Of a stretch of 64,000 bases of DNA, positions 1 through 13,582 are shown piece after piece. The stretch's first letter is position 1, and each line of letters begins with the position of its first letter. The stretch covers positions 6,811,037 to 6,875,036 of the forward strand of contig NC_052673.1 in NCBI RefSeq assembly GCF_016802725.1. The letters run 5' to 3'. Under the pieces are notes generated by a model. It was not told the DNA's origin. It searched no databases and worked only from the letters and a program-made list of their open reading frames with translations. Origin of the DNA: Solenopsis invicta (lineage: Eukaryota; Arthropoda; Insecta; Hymenoptera; Formicidae). A program made the position numbers and the translations under genes.

Positions 1-487
1 ATTATCTCTATGCAAGTAATAACTATATATGTATATGTATAGAAGAAAAATGCTGCAATATATTATGAGTTTTACATCTTAATGTATGCTTAAATATGTA
101 TGCTTATTTTTACGACGCATCTCTAATAAATCATGAATTTAATTTACGTTACATTTTAAGCTAATTATTAGACATGTTCATCTCAATATTTATCTATTTA
201 TAATAATTACAATATTTATCGTTTTATATCGAGTCCATTTGGTGGAGAAAAACCAAGGCTCGTTGACAGAAGAAGTAAGTTGATATTGCGTTTCGGTTAC
301 GGCAAAAAAAATTTTAAAAATTATCACAAAATATCTTTCATAACAGAAATATTATCCCAAAATTTTATTTAAATTAAACAAGTATTACAATAAAGAGAAA
401 AATTTGATTCAAGCGGGGGTAAGTAAATTTTCAAATGTTTCAAAATTTCGTATTGTTGTTTTTCAACTTGAGAAAATAAATCTAACA
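1..487. other. gene-free AT-rich stretch
   Basis: No open frame of coding quality, RNA gene or clear repeat structure was seen here on either strand. The sequence is AT-rich with homopolymer runs. Confidence 0.5.
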
Positions 488-1022
488 AAGAAAAGCACGG
501 AAGTGTTGTCCTTCAATTTTGACTTTAATATGTTGTAGTATGTATCAAAATAAGGGACATGTATTTTTTTTTTATACGTGCCCGTTTTCACTTTTAGGAG
601 CTAAAACACCACTTTGAAGAAAACCGCTATTTTTCTTTCAAAGCGAATATTGTCGAAACTATAAGAAACAGAAAAAAATGTTCGAAATAAAAATTAAATG
701 ACTTGAAGAGTACTTTACAAGAATGATAAAAATTTTTTTAATTTAAAATAAAAAAAATAATTTGTTATCGCTGTTATAAAGTATTCTTAAAGTCATTCAA
801 CTTTTATTCAGAATATTTTTTTCTATTTCTTATAGTTTTAACAATATTCACTTAGTTTCCACGATATTCGTTTCGAAAGAAAAATACTGATTTTTTTCAA
901 AGACGCGTTTTACCTCCTAAAAATAAAAACAGACACGTATAAAAAAATGTGTCTTCTATTTTGATCCGTATTACACATATTAAAGGCTCGTTAAAATTAA
1001 AGAACACTTTCGTGCCTTTCCT
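488..1022. mobile_element. foldback MITE related to the Tc5-like element TIR
   Basis: The two halves are imperfect reverse complements: GCACGGAAGTGTT near 495 pairs with AACACTTTCGTGC near 1004, and the arms meet near 755. The arm sequence, including ATAAGGGACA followed by a T run and ACGTGCCC, matches the inner part of the long inverted repeats at 54655-55488 and 58945-59771. It therefore looks like a non-autonomous foldback derivative of that Tc5-like family. The short open frames inside belong to the inverted repeat and are not genes. Confidence 0.65.
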
Positions 1023-3135
1023 TATAAGTCGTACATTATTACTTAAAAGAAAAGTTTCTGTTACTATATAACATGTTATTATAAATAATAAATAATTTAT
1101 TATAAGAAAATAATTAAAATCAAATGTATATAGGTACATTGACTCATATGTATTTAAGGACTGTAAGAAGTATACTTTCCACCTTTTTTTTCATTTATAA
1201 GAAAATGTATCACACAATTTAATGAAACCAATTATAATTTCATAATTTTCTGATATAGTATTACTTATTTTACATATTTTCCCATGGTCTTTGTATAATT
1301 GTTTATTTCTAATTATTTATAAAAAAATAACGTAGAAAAAGAATATTTTTTTACAAAAAAATGTAGTCACAATCAGTGACCTAAAAAACATAAAATTGCA
1401 AGATTTAACAGAAAATTCGTCAGAAAAAAATGTGTTTCTCAAAAAGTTAAAACAAGTTTACCTCATGTGTGAGGAAGAAATATGAACATTACAACCATAA
1501 CTACTAATTCTAAAAAAACGCTTTATATATTAAATGTTTCTGTAATGAAGCAAACTACATTTAAAATAGTTTCTATTTTTTAATATTTTGTGTTAGTCTG
1601 TAACATTTTATTAGATCAGCATAAAATAACTTTAAAATAGTTTAAAAGATACAAGTATATATCAGCGAAAAAGTATCTATCTGTTTCTTTATTTCTATTA
1701 TGGTATCATTAATTTAATATGGAGTTTATCATATAGGTAAGTTGTATTGTGATATGTGCACATTTACCCTGTTACAATGAGCACATATTATGGAACTATT
1801 CGGAATGGATTTCGATTAGAATTATTTCATTTTCCCTGAAAAACACAATAGAAATTTAGAAAATATAATTGAATAATTCCGTTCAGAATTCATTCCAAAC
1901 AGTTTTATAATGCCATGTTTGGAATGGATTCATACTTAAAATTATTTTGTTAAGAATAGAACGGAATAATTTTGCCCCGAGCAGGGTAAGTGATTAAACA
2001 GAATAATTTTGAGGAAGAATTTTCTTCGAAATGGAATATACTCAAAATTCCGTTTTGGGGAAAACGTTCTAAGCAGAAAATACAATAGAAATTTAGAAAA
2101 TAATTCCGATCATTCTAGTTTCATAATACATGTCCTGTTCAGGGGAAATTTGCTGCAATGCATGTTGCGTATTTCAAAAAGAAACTATATATATCATATA
2201 CAAGGCATGAAAATGTAAGGAAAAGTTTTCTCCATCACATTAGAACAATTTCATAATCATAATAATTATTTTAAATACCGAATGTTCTTGTTATGGAAAC
2301 TGAGTCCCAATTTCATCTAATCATTCAAGTCGTGTATCCACGATATTAAAAATCGGTCCGAGATCTCGAGCAAACAGAAAATAATTGATCGCATTCGAAC
2401 AATTCAGCCAACTAACTTATGTGATTGGTCAATTCTCTCTATTTAAAATCTTAGACTGATTTCTAGTATCATGGATACAAAGATTAAGGCTCGAAAGTTC
2501 GTGCGTAATCCCATTTAGCGTGTTGAATATCGCTGCGTGCAAGTATATGCATGTTAATAGAACGCCGCTCAAGTACTCGCGCGCTAAATAAGAATTGATA
2601 TCATACACATACACACAATTTATAAGCAGTAGTGCTCAGTGCGATATATGGAATCTTGCGTGATCTTCCGGAATGTAATTACGACAATTTAATAATCACA
2701 AAAATTAATCAAGACTAGCTTTAATGCACTTTTAACACATTGAATGCATTCATGTATGTATAACTTACATATTCAACTTTCTTTAAAACTTCCAGAAAGC
2801 AAACATATTTTCTTTCATAATTAACTTTATTATGCCATAAAACATTCTTGAACAATGAAATCTCTTACAAAAATTTAGTATCATTCGTACTTGAAACAAG
2901 AATAACAATTCTTATATGAATAATATATTATGTAATCGACAAAGCAATCAATGTATTATGTTATTAATAGTTATCCGTCGATGAATTTATTAACATATTG
3001 CAATTATTTATTTATACATTAAAATTTATATATTTAAATCTTTGAAATTTTTACAAATACCTTCAAAATTTTTTAGATGTGCGCGTGTGAGAGATACAGA
3101 CGTCTTATATAATATGTAAGAATATCTTTATATCA
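1023..3135. other. gene-free stretch with an old dispersed repeat
   Basis: No credible gene is visible. Between about 1790 and 2130 the block ACAATAGAAATTTAGAAAA occurs twice (near 1844 and 2082), and GGAATG/CATTCC boxes are repeated in both orientations, so this is probably an old decayed element. The rest is AT-rich sequence. Confidence 0.4.
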
Positions 3136-4501
3136 TACACTGAGAAAAAAAGTTATTGACTAAATTTTTTAACTCTATTAAATTTTCAGTTCAGCTAATC
3201 ATGTATTTAACTTAAATACATTAAATACTAGAACTTTTGTTTAAGTAATTATAAATTTAATCTAATTACATGTGAATTATCAATTTTGAAAAAGTGTCAT
3301 TTCATTTTTTGGAAATTGTTTTTTGAAAAAGAGAAGAAAAAAAAATTAAAATGGTTTCACGAATTTCGAAAAGGTGTCATCTACTGAACAACAACATCCC
3401 CGAGGAAGATTTCATTCTTGGTATTCTTTCTAAATTTATCAATCGTTTTTCAAATGTTCATGATAACATAAAATAAGTTTTTTGTAATTTTTGCAAATTA
3501 CTTTCAGTGTTGATTTTTAATTTTTTAATAAAACAAGGAAAATAAATTCCGTTTTCTTAGTAATTTTAAGTATTGTTTTATTCATAAAAACTAGTTACCT
3601 TATGAATTTGTATCGTTAGTTTCGAAAGAGTCATGTTCAAACATCCAAATTTAACCTAGACAGAAGGATAAATTTAAAAAATGCTTATCACTATCAGCAA
3701 TTTTAAATAGATCACAAATAAAGTATTTATATAAATTTTTATAGCATTGATTTAAATAATTAGAAATAAGATGAGTTTTTTCGTTTTCTCTAAAATTTGG
3801 ATTTGAGGACGTGACCCAAAATATAATTTTCAAAATTTTATATATATATATACAGGGTAGAGGAAAAGTACCGGAACAGCAAAGTATCTCGAAAACTAAG
3901 CATTTTAGGTAAAACTTGTAGGATTTCAAAAGATCTATTTACTAATATTATCAGTTTGACCTTAGATAGCGTCGCCAAGGTCAGATCAAAATCACATTAA
4001 CTTTTCTAAATGGAACAAAGATGAAATACAATGGTATCACAATCTAACCCTATAAATTTCAATCAGAAGTTATTTTTCATTAAGTACTTTCCGAGTTATG
4101 ACGCTTGAAAGTTACAGTATACTGTAGCTTTCAAGCCTCACAATTCGGAAAGTATTCAACGAAAATAAACTTTTTTGTAGGGTTTTGAAAAGATCTTGCC
4201 ACCAGCTATTAGATTCTGGAATCAAAAATAGGATATTCCATTTTAAAAAGTTAATGTGATTTTGATCTGACCTTGGCAACGCTATTCAAGGTCAAACTGA
4301 TAATATTAGTAAATAGATCTTTTGAAACCCTACAAGTTTTATCTGAAACACTTTCTAAAATGCTTAGTTTTTGAGATATTTTGCTATCCCGGTACTCCCC
4401 ACCCTGTGTGTGTGTATAAAATTTAAATACGTAAAATTTTTAAATTTAAGAAATTCAAATAGAAAAATTTAGTAACGTTAACAACTTTTTTTCTCAGTGT
4501 A
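3136..4501. mobile_element. 1.37-kb TIR element (TACACTGAG ends)
   Basis: The left end TACACTGAGAAAAAAAGTT is repeated in inverted orientation at 4478-4501. No transposase frame is present, so it is non-autonomous. A separate palindrome (3852-4407) is nested inside. Family assignment is uncertain. Confidence 0.6.
3852..4407. mobile_element. 556-bp foldback element nested in the 3136-4501 element
   Basis: The ends ACAGGGT and ACCCTGT pair, and nearly the whole length is self-complementary around a centre near 4130 (CTTGAAAGTTACAGTATACTGTAGCTTTCAAG region). It has no coding capacity and looks like a MITE or foldback element that inserted into the older TIR element. Confidence 0.65.
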
Positions 4502-4645
4502 GAGATTATACAAATTAATCATTTGTAAGTTCAAATCAAATTAAATCAAATTTTGGATAGCATATTCAAAATCAAATTGAATCAAATAAGAAATTTTCAT
4601 ATCAATTTGAATCAATTCAAATTTTCTCGGATTTATGTTATTTGC

Positions 4646-5049
4646 GAGGGGGAATTCACAACCCAAAATTTTGTACACCAATGCCGATTTTTGACATTGC
4701 TGTAAAACACTGCCGACATTTTTGTACACTGCCGACAATGCTTATTGTTAGTCAATGCCTACAATGCCGTCAATCCTATATTAAAATTAAGGCAATGCCA
4801 TGCAATTATGAACACTACCGCGTGCCCATTATCATACGCCAATGCCTGCACAAGAATTCTAAAGCTTTCCCGAAGTATTCAAAAATTTTTGTGCTCAACC
4901 CCATGATCGAAAAACCGACTCTGAAGTGAGCTCACCACTCCCCAACCACTGACGACAATGCCGTCAATATTATAGGTCACTGCTTACTTTTTTCGGCAGT
5001 CCACTGCCGAAATTTTGTACACCAATGCCGGCTGTGAATTTCCCCTCGG
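4646..5049. mobile_element. hAT-type MITE with an 8-bp target duplication
   Basis: The element has inverted ends (GGGGGAATTCACA at the left; TGTGAATTTCCCC at the right). It is flanked by identical 8-bp copies of TTATTTGC at 4638-4645 and 5050-5057. An 8-bp duplication is characteristic of hAT transposition. The interior repeats CAATGCCG-type motifs and does not encode a transposase. Confidence 0.7.
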
Positions 5050-5057
5050 TTATTTGC

Positions 5058-6059
5058 CAATTTAAATGTAAAAAACTATTTTCTATTATATTGCAAATTC
5101 TTTTTAATAGACAAAAATTGCAAGAATTTTAGAGAATAATTACAAAAATATGATGTGCTAAATAAAAATTTATATATTTATATATTTTAAATACTATAGA
5201 CAATTAATAAAGATATATATTATATTAATAAATAAACATAAAATACGTATATAAATTACAATATTATTACCAAACCGAGTGTCTAAATAATATTTAAATA
5301 GTTTAGTAAAAGTTACGGTTCACTTGATGTTATAAACGCTTTAAAGCATTCTTTGATTGGTCAATTTGCAAAATTCTTTGTTCCGATTAATTAATTCTTC
5401 AAATTATCCGTAGTATCTATTGGGCGGAAGCCAAAATTGAGAAACAATAACAGTTTTAGAAATCGACAATCTGACACGAGAATTAGTACTGCTAATACAA
5501 GATCAGTCGTACAAGATAGATAAATGAAACAAAGTAGGCGATTCGAATCATCGACAATATTTAAAATTCTTAAACTATTCAAATCTTTCAGATTAAAAAA
5601 TGATTTAAAATGAATCTATGCAATTTGATTTGATTCAAATTCGAACTCAAACTATTTGCATATCTCTATTTCTAAATAGAAATTATAGGAAAAAAATTTA
5701 CGAAATATCTTGAAATTTGTATAACATAAAATTATTTTTAAAAATGAATATAATACATCAAGAGTTATATTTAAATTATTTTTAATTGTCTATACATTTA
5801 GCACTTTAAAAATCTCAAAAATTAAATACCTGATTTTTAAATATTAATTGTAATATATGTTTATGCAAAAAGCTAATTACCTGTTAGCTTCAAAAGAAAT
5901 AAAATATATACCTTTATAAAGTGCTGTACAAATTCTATTGCTGCATTATCACATTTACACATAATCGATAAATTGAAGAGTGACTGCGACTGTATTTGTG
6001 ATTATATGAATAAAACAAAAATGCGCTTACTAACAAAATAGTAATCACTATTATACCAT
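5058..6059. other. gene-free AT-rich stretch
   Basis: No gene was seen. Runs of TCAAATTGAATC-like sequence around 4530-4620 and their inverse around 5590-5660 suggest the ends of an old inverted-repeat element surrounding the 4646-5049 MITE. This is only a weak inference. Confidence 0.35.
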
Positions 6060-9000
6060 CTATGATTTACTATCAGCTGTATTATATAAAACCGAATTAT
6101 AAGATTGAAGATTGAACAATGCATTTTCATTTTCTTTTTCTGATTCGACTTGAGACGTTGTTTGTGTAATGTTTTGTGATAAATGCTCTTCTTCTTCTTC
6201 TTCTTCTTCTTCTTCTTCTTCTTTCGCTACTGCTATGAACACAGTCTCAAGAACTGGTTCTTCTAATACGACATGACTTTTGTCTGATTTCTGTTGAACT
6301 AAATTGGGTGTTTTTGTAGTTTTTCTCCGCTTTTCCCTTGGTCGGTTCTCATGTACTCGCATATGTCGTCGTAAGTCGTATTTGCCGACGAATCCCATGC
6401 CACAATTCGCACAATTAAACGGTTTGCCATCAACGTGATTGAACATATGCCGCCTCAATGCCGCGCTAACCGTAAAAGCTTTTCCACATACTGTACATAC
6501 ATGGGGCTTTTCACCTGTATGCAATAATCCATGATCTCGTAATGTAGCACGCTGATTAAAGCTGAAACAATCGTATAAAAACATTAACATCAAAATATTT
6601 AATAAAATATACATTTAATGAAATACATATTGTTATAAAAAACATGATTCCAAAACAAAAATAAAAAAATATAAAAAATACTAATGTATTATTCAAAATA
6701 TAATTGAGATATTGATAAACAGTATAATAATACAATTGCTTTTTTTAAATCATAACATATGTAATTAAAGAGTTTCCTACAAAAATAAAATAAGTCCATT
6801 TAACAAAAAGTTTGAAATATGGCGCCAATCATGCCTTATCACATCATCAATAGTTCAGTTTCGGCAAAAATTAAACAAAAAATGAGAAATGTATAATAGA
6901 TAATGGAATAAATAAGATAGAAATAAAGAAATATAAATATAAATAAATAATAAACATAAAATTTCCATGAAAATTATATACGAATAAGTCCAGCAATTTT
7001 TTAATTTTTTTTCTTGTAAATTAATTCTCAAAATATTAATCAAAATTTTAAACTTTATTCTTTTATCTATTATACGTTGAAAAAAATTACTGTATTTAAA
7101 AATATAAAAAGGTTTTTGTTAAAAGCAATTTTTAAGAGCAATTTATTGCACCTATCATTATCAATATTATAAAAAAAGTACAATGTAAAATATTATAAAA
7201 ATATATTATAAAAATTACCATATTTATTCAATCACAAAAACAAATTTTTGTTTCTTGAAAAAATTTTACTTGTTTAGTTTTTGTCAGAAACTTTTTAATT
7301 ATAACAAATATTTATAGTATTTAAATATAATTTTAATTATAACATAATTATCACGTTCTACTTTAAAAATTGATTATTTGTATCAAATTGTAAATACATA
7401 AGCTAACAAACCTTTTACCACAGACTTCGCACGTATGACTGCGAGGATTTGTATGTATCTTTGAGTGATTTAATAAATTGCCTCGTTGTGAAAATGACTT
7501 GAGACAAATGTCACACTGGAATGGTTTCTCACCAGTATGTACGCGTATATGCGTTTGCAGTGTACGATTGTTAGGAAAGCGTTTGCCACAGTAATTACAT
7601 GGATATTTGGGTAAATGACGGCCTTCAGGATCCAAATGACTGATTAAATGCCGTTTATAATTGCCTTTGTGATTAAATACTCGAGTACACTGATTGCAAG
7701 CATAGGGCGCGTCATGTTTATGCGTCGTCGCATGAGTCTCCAATTCCGATTTAGACTTGAAGCGACAACCGCACTTTAAGCAGCGGTGTCGTGAAAAATT
7801 TGAATGGCATGCCATGTGCCTTTTCAGATACCTTCTTCTATTATACGCCTTTTTACAAAGGAAACAGGAATATGGAAAATCACCAGTGTGTGTTTTCACA
7901 TGCGCTCGCAGTTTTCGACAGCTTTTGAAGTCTTTGTCGCATACCATGCAAAAGAACGGACCACTAAGAGGGACATGATTATCGACGGTATGTAGCAATA
8001 CACTTGTCAATTGATCGTAGTTTTGCAGACACAACGTGCATTGATATTCGATCCCATTTTCTCGCTGAACTTCCTTTATTCGTATAATCGCATCGCTCAC
8101 ACTTCCTAATACATTGTCTTTACCATCGACAAAGTAGTCAGAATCGGATCCATCGCTGTCCTCTATTCTTATGGATTGTTCAATATTAGAACCGCTCTCA
8201 TTAAGTTTTGTTTCTGTATCTTCATTTTGTATTGTGTCGTATTGTTTCTGTTCATCAACATTTATTATTGCTGTATCTTGTTCCCAATATGTGCATTTTT
8301 CCTTTCTAGTCGCATTAGATTTTACAGAATTGGAAATGTATACATTACTCGAGACTTCTTCATAATTTTCTTGTCCACTCAAATTTTCCACTTCAGAGAT
8401 AAATATATCATTGCTAGTTTCGATTTCGTTTTCTTCCTGATCGACTATTAATGTGGTCTCTGATATCGACTCAATTGCAGATTTTGGTACATACATGATT
8501 GTGACATTTTGTGATGCAAACATTTTCGAAATTTCTTCAGGTATATTGGTTTTTACCAAATGGACATCCTCATTAGTTTCTTGTATAATATTATAAAAAA
8601 GTTCATTCAATTGTGAACTTTTCTTGTCATCCTCACTATTTTCAACTATCTGTGATACATCAATTTTGTATTCTTCTTCCTTGAGCCCTTCATCTGTTTT
8701 AATGTTTATATGCTCAAAATCAGAAGTATGTGTAAACTTTCTGTCACTTGATATATTTAATTCTAAAGATTCCTCCATTTGTATACTGTTATCTTTGTTT
8801 TGTTCATTTAACTCTTCTTTCTAAAAAACGCATGAACATTTTTTAAGTAATTCTAAGTTCTTAAAAATTTATATTCATGGATTAGTGTTTGCTAATGATA
8901 TCCCAAAATAATTCAAGAATATTCTAAATTTAATTCATTAAATAGATGTAAATTAGAAATTAAGAAAGTTTTCCAACTTGAAAAAGTAAGATGGGAGAGT

Positions 9001-11181
9001 CATGTAACTTTTCATTTACATACATGTATTTTTTGACAAAGAAGTTTTTACAGCAATCTTTAAAATAATAATAAACACAGTTTAAGCAATAAAAATAATT
9101 TGTTAATAACAAATATTTTTTTCATAATATTGATAAATATTAATGTAGAAAAAATAGAACAAATATTGTTCATAATAATCATTTAAATGTAGTAATAACA
9201 AAATGCACCACATCGCTACATACTTATTAGTAAAACATAAGCAAAAATAATTTTATAATTCATAGAAATTTTATACCGTTACACAAAAATAATAGCGTTT
9301 AGCAAATAAAGCTTCGCATCTGTTATAAATTTTGTTAATACAATTCATTTGTATCTACATTTAAATTTAAACTCAAGGCAACTAAAGATAAAAACCAATT
9401 ATATTAAAGAATCTTACAACAGTTGTAAAGCTGCTTTTTCTGCTAAATGCAGCTAATGATATAATGAAATTTTATTTCTTTAATTATAAAATATATATTT
9501 CTTTAAACTCGACAATCTTTCTTATTTAAATATAGTTTTTCAAAATTCTTGTATTTTGTTTGTGATTAAATTACTTAAAATTTTTCTTTCCTTATAATCT
9601 AGTGTCATTTTGAAGTGTTATTGCAAGAAAATTATATTGTAAAAAAATTTGAAAAAATTCAGGAACTCCTATGTATTAATCATAAACTTATTTTCAAAAT
9701 TTAATCATATTCTTATTATGTCATGTTCTTATTAAAGGCTGGAGAATTTTCTTAATGTCATTTTTATTCTGTTATATCATACCTTGCACATTTGAGTTTC
9801 ATGTATCTTTCTAAGCTTCTTGTCCGATTCTTGCACTTCTAATCTGAAGTTATATAAAACATTAGTTCGGTAAGCACACTTTGGGCAAAGCATGTTGGGT
9901 AATCCATCAAATCTATCAATCTGTTAAGAAAAAGTCTTATTAGCTTATTGTAAATTACTTATAGTGATAAAAATAATGTCGATGTTTTTCTTGAAGTAGT
10001 CAACATAAATAAGTTTTATTATTTGATCTCATTTAATACATGCTAATATACTGCATGCAAAACATTCTTTTAACATAAAATTATTAATAGTGACAATCAA
10101 CAAAATTAAATTTCTTATTAATCATATATTAGTTGTATATGGATTTGATTGATTAGAATAACAATTATGGCACTTTATCTCTAGAGCATAAGTGAAAAAA
10201 TTAAAAAGGTTTACCATTGAAATTAAGAAATTGGTAAATATTTAGAATATAGGCCTCATTGTAAATGTTAATGCAAATATACTTATTTGATTCGTTTTAA
10301 CAAAAAACAAAAAATCTAGTAGAAAGATACTTTGCCTCGTAAGTGAATTATTAAACATTAAAGAACTTTTTGAATGTTAAGAAATTAGATGACGAGATGC
10401 AACATGTAATAGTGACAAAAAGATTTCAATTTTAGTTTCAACTCAGAAATCTCAATGTTAATATCTATGTGATTAAATCGGGACTAAAATTGAGTTTAAC
10501 TTAGATTATATTTTTTAACTCCCCATGTACGGCAAATCCTCCACTCACTCATGTATTAGGTCATTTACGAAATGAGGTAGTATAAGCATCTTACAGCTTT
10601 GAATAAAAATTAAAATAAATACTTAATAGTAATGAACTATAAACAGTCTGAGACTGTCATCGATAACAACAGGGACAAGTAAATAACACTTCAAAAAATC
10701 ACATTATCTTTTGTTATATCAGAAAAACTGAATATAAAAAGTCCTACTCCTTAAATAACCTAATACTTAATAAAATTACTTCAAAACATAATTTTTAAAT
10801 ATTCCAATTCGTTTCATGATACAAAATGCGCCTTTTTCTGTCGTTTCATCAAAACTCACCAAATATATTTTTATTAATATCTTCGTTGAAGACCATACTC
10901 CAAGTACTAAACATTTACTAACCAAAAATATGCTTGTTGAGGTTAGATACGAAAGTTTCGTACCTTTGTAATTTTCCACGCAAGTTATAGCACAACAAAG
11001 TCGATATACTGAAAGGAATAAACGTTACCTGGATGGATGCGAGCTGCGCGAGTTTGTACGGCAGATTAATCTGATTGATGATATTATCATCGTACATAGG
11101 CAACATCTTGCCACCTTCCTTCATGCACGCGCGGCATTTATTCATGCTGGACTCGATCCCCGTGTTTGCGCTTTGCCACAT
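6060..11181 (-). CDS. ZAD and ten-finger C2H2 zinc-finger protein
   Basis: Four exons join in frame on the minus strand: 11029-11181, 9783-9920, 7412-8820 and 6060-6561, giving about 733 residues with GT..AG borders. Exons 1 and 2 encode a ZAD (zinc-finger-associated domain) with CRAC near residue 20 and CPKC near residue 62. Exon 3 starts with a long acidic low-complexity region and then seven C2H2 fingers. Finger 8 is assembled across the exon 3/4 junction (CEVCGK then SFNQRATLRDH), which confirms the splice, and two more fingers follow. The C-terminus has a run of 13 Glu from a CTT repeat near 6190-6225. ZAD-C2H2 proteins are an insect-expanded class of nuclear DNA-binding transcription regulators; ZAD usually dimerises. 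The target is unknown. The introns (6562-7411, 8821-9782, 9921-11028) are AT-rich and show no other gene. The start chosen is the ATG at 11181, eight codons before the residues leading into ZAD. Confidence 0.85.
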
Positions 11182-11649
11182 GATGATATCAAAATAACTC
11201 ACGAGCCAACCAAAACAACAAAGAATCGTACGACCGTGCAACACAATATATTTCCTCTTCGTTGTTTATACGGTAATGCACCACGGCCACAATATGATTG
11301 TTCATTCGCTGACTGGTACCCGTTCCCTCAGTCCTCTATAAGAACCAGGGACGACACAGTTATGCAGGCATTACATCTGTGCGAATTCTTAGAGTTTTGA
11401 AATACAAAATCGATTTAAAATGCAAACAGCGATTGATTGTTGCAACAATCCTCGAAAACTTTTTTCCGAATAAAACACACCCAATATGCTCACGACGAAA
11501 CGAAACAACCGCTACGCCATGACGACCATGATATGATAAGTGACATGGACGTCTAGACGTATCTCATTCTGTCGCCATAAAATATCTATGAAGATAGATA
11601 GTCAACTCCAACGAAGAAGCTCCAACGATAATTGAAGAGTATTATCAAC
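11182..11649. other. upstream region of the zinc-finger gene
   Basis: This is less AT-rich than the surroundings and would hold the promoter and 5' UTR of the minus-strand zinc-finger gene. No TATA box or convincing second gene was recognised. Confidence 0.35.
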
Positions 11650-11867
11650 CAAGGTCCGTGGATTGGCGCTGGAGGGGAAGGAAGGTCGTTGCATAGCCGC
11701 CATTTTCGAGACAGCGAGTCAGTATTAGTGTACGTAGGTACTACAGCTATTAGTTGTGTGAGTGAGCGAGTGTGCAGTAAAAGTATGGCCGCCGCCATTT
11801 TCGTTCCACATCGTTGAAGTGGATGCAACGACCTTCCTTCTCCTCCAACGCCAATCCACGGACCTTG
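11650..11867. mobile_element. 218-bp hAT MITE with 8-bp target duplication
   Basis: Inverted ends of about 46 bp begin CAAGGTCCGTGGATTGGCG on both strands. Identical TTATCAAC copies flank the element at 11642-11649 and 11868-11875. An 8-bp duplication and CA-starting termini fit the hAT superfamily. No transposase is encoded, so it depends on an element elsewhere. Confidence 0.8.
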
Positions 11868-11945
11868 TTATCAACTATTGATCATAGCAGAATACTGCAT
11901 ATAAATCTGATTTTTACCATAAGTTGGTAGTGATGTAAAACTATA

Positions 11946-12684
11946 GGGAAAAGTAGGTAAATTGTACGCACCTAAGGGAAATTTATCGCAGTGAAGTGAT
12001 TTTTAAAGTTGAAATCGATACGAGTACAGAAATAAAAACTTTAAACATTTTTTTATCATTATGTATTGTCATATGATATTGAACAATTTTTTATTTGATA
12101 ATGCTATATTCAGCAAAAATAAGCAAGTGGTTAAACGAAAAAATTTCTCGGGCCTTGGGTAATTGTACGTGCGGTTGGATAAATAGACGCGGAGGAAAAA
12201 TGAGGTTATAGCCCATTCTTTTAACTACACTACACTGCACTACACTATACTAGTGGCACTATAGTTGATCTCACGTGGTCTCACGCCTTTCAAGATGGAT
12301 GCGTAAAATTGTCGACGGCGGACTTGATTTGATAAAAAAAACAATTACTTGATGACTATTTATTAATTAAATTTAATAAACAATAGCTCAAAGAACGCAG
12401 GAAAAAACATACTTTTGTTAGGTATAACAAAATTAAATGAATAAAGTAAAAATACGAACTTATTGCCTTATTTTCTGAACGCCAAAATCGCAAGAAAAAT
12501 CATGATTTTACTTTTTCTTATTTTTTCAATTAACTACGTTTTTAAATGATATAACGTATGGTTATATATTTAAAAAATGCCTTCAGCCTACAAATATCGT
12601 CGTGATATAATTTCTATTCATCGGAAAAGTGCCAAACCACGAAGCGTACAATTACCCAGTGCGTACAATAACCCTACTTTCCCC
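11946..12684. mobile_element. TA-flanked TIR element, non-autonomous
   Basis: The left end GGGAAAAGTAGG and right end CCTACTTTCCCC pair, and TIR similarity continues through ATTGTACGC. TA lies on each side (11944-11945, 12685-12686), consistent with a Tc1/mariner-like target choice. A further GGTAATTGTACG motif occurs inside near 12158. No transposase frame is present. Confidence 0.6.
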
Positions 12685-12689
12685 TAAAG

Positions 12690-12846
12690 AGCGTTTTTTA
12701 CTGAGAAATCTAGTGCGCACTGAGTGTGCACTCGCTGCAGGTAATTGAGCGTTTCCGTTGGCACTGTCATCGCGCGAACCAAAACGTCCAATTGCCAGCG
12801 GCGAGTGCACACTCAGTGCGCACTAGTTTTTCCAGTGAAAAACGCT
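12690..12846. mobile_element. 157-bp MITE with AGCGTTTTTCACTG ends
   Basis: The two halves are nearly complementary (AGCGTTTTTTACTGAG against CCAGTGAAAAACGCT, then AGTGCGCACTGAGTGTGCACTCG against its complement). It shares its ends with the larger element at 13595-14989, which carries a Harbinger-like exon, so it is probably a Harbinger-type MITE. It lies a few bases from the preceding TA-flanked element. Confidence 0.7.
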
Positions 12847-13226
12847 ATAAATTTCTTAAAAGGTTTATCTAAAAAAAAATTTTTATGGGAATTATAAGGG
12901 TAAAAATAAAAATTGAAAAAAATAAAATTTGTCAATAGATAAACCAATTTCAACTAAAAAAGATTATGAACAGATTGATGAAGTTTATATTGAAGTTTAT
13001 ATTGGTGAAAATTTTTCTCAGAACTTTACATATAATTTAATTTTTACATAAAACTACAATTTTAAGTTAATATATAAATAATAATCAAAATTAATTTCTC
13101 ATTGAATTTAAGAAAATGCTACACTGACGGAAATTACCGACACATTATATACAGTGTTTATTAATTTTCAAATTGACTCTACAGATTACAAAATCTTTTC
13201 ACAGAATAAAAGTACGCACTAAAACA

Positions 13227-13582
13227 AAGTCCGGGCTGGTAAATTTTACGAGAAAATTGAATAAAAAGTTAAAAATTTATTTATTTTTGGCTTGTGAATC
13301 CTAGCTGTCAACCAAGGTTAACTTTTGTCATTTACTGATATTCTGTAGCTCATTATGTACACCCAAGGACTTTGATTCTGGGAAAATTTTCCAAACTGAA
13401 AAGTCATCACTTTCTACATACTCGCAGTTCATGATTAATGATACGACTAGAGCTTATTGGTCGTTACGTTAATCATGAACTGTAAGTATGTAGAAAGATA
13501 GCAATTTCTCAGTTTGGAAAATTTCCCCATGGACAGAATCAAAGTCCTTGGGTGTACGAAATGAGACTAGTCCGGACTTCAG
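13227..13582. mobile_element. inverted-repeat MITE
   Basis: GTACACCCAAGGACTTTGAT near 13358 pairs with its complement ending near 13557, and the similarity extends through TTCATGATTAATG at the centre. Outer pairs AAGTCCGGGCT (near 13229) and AGTCCGGACTTC (near 13568) suggest the true ends. No coding capacity. Confidence 0.55.
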
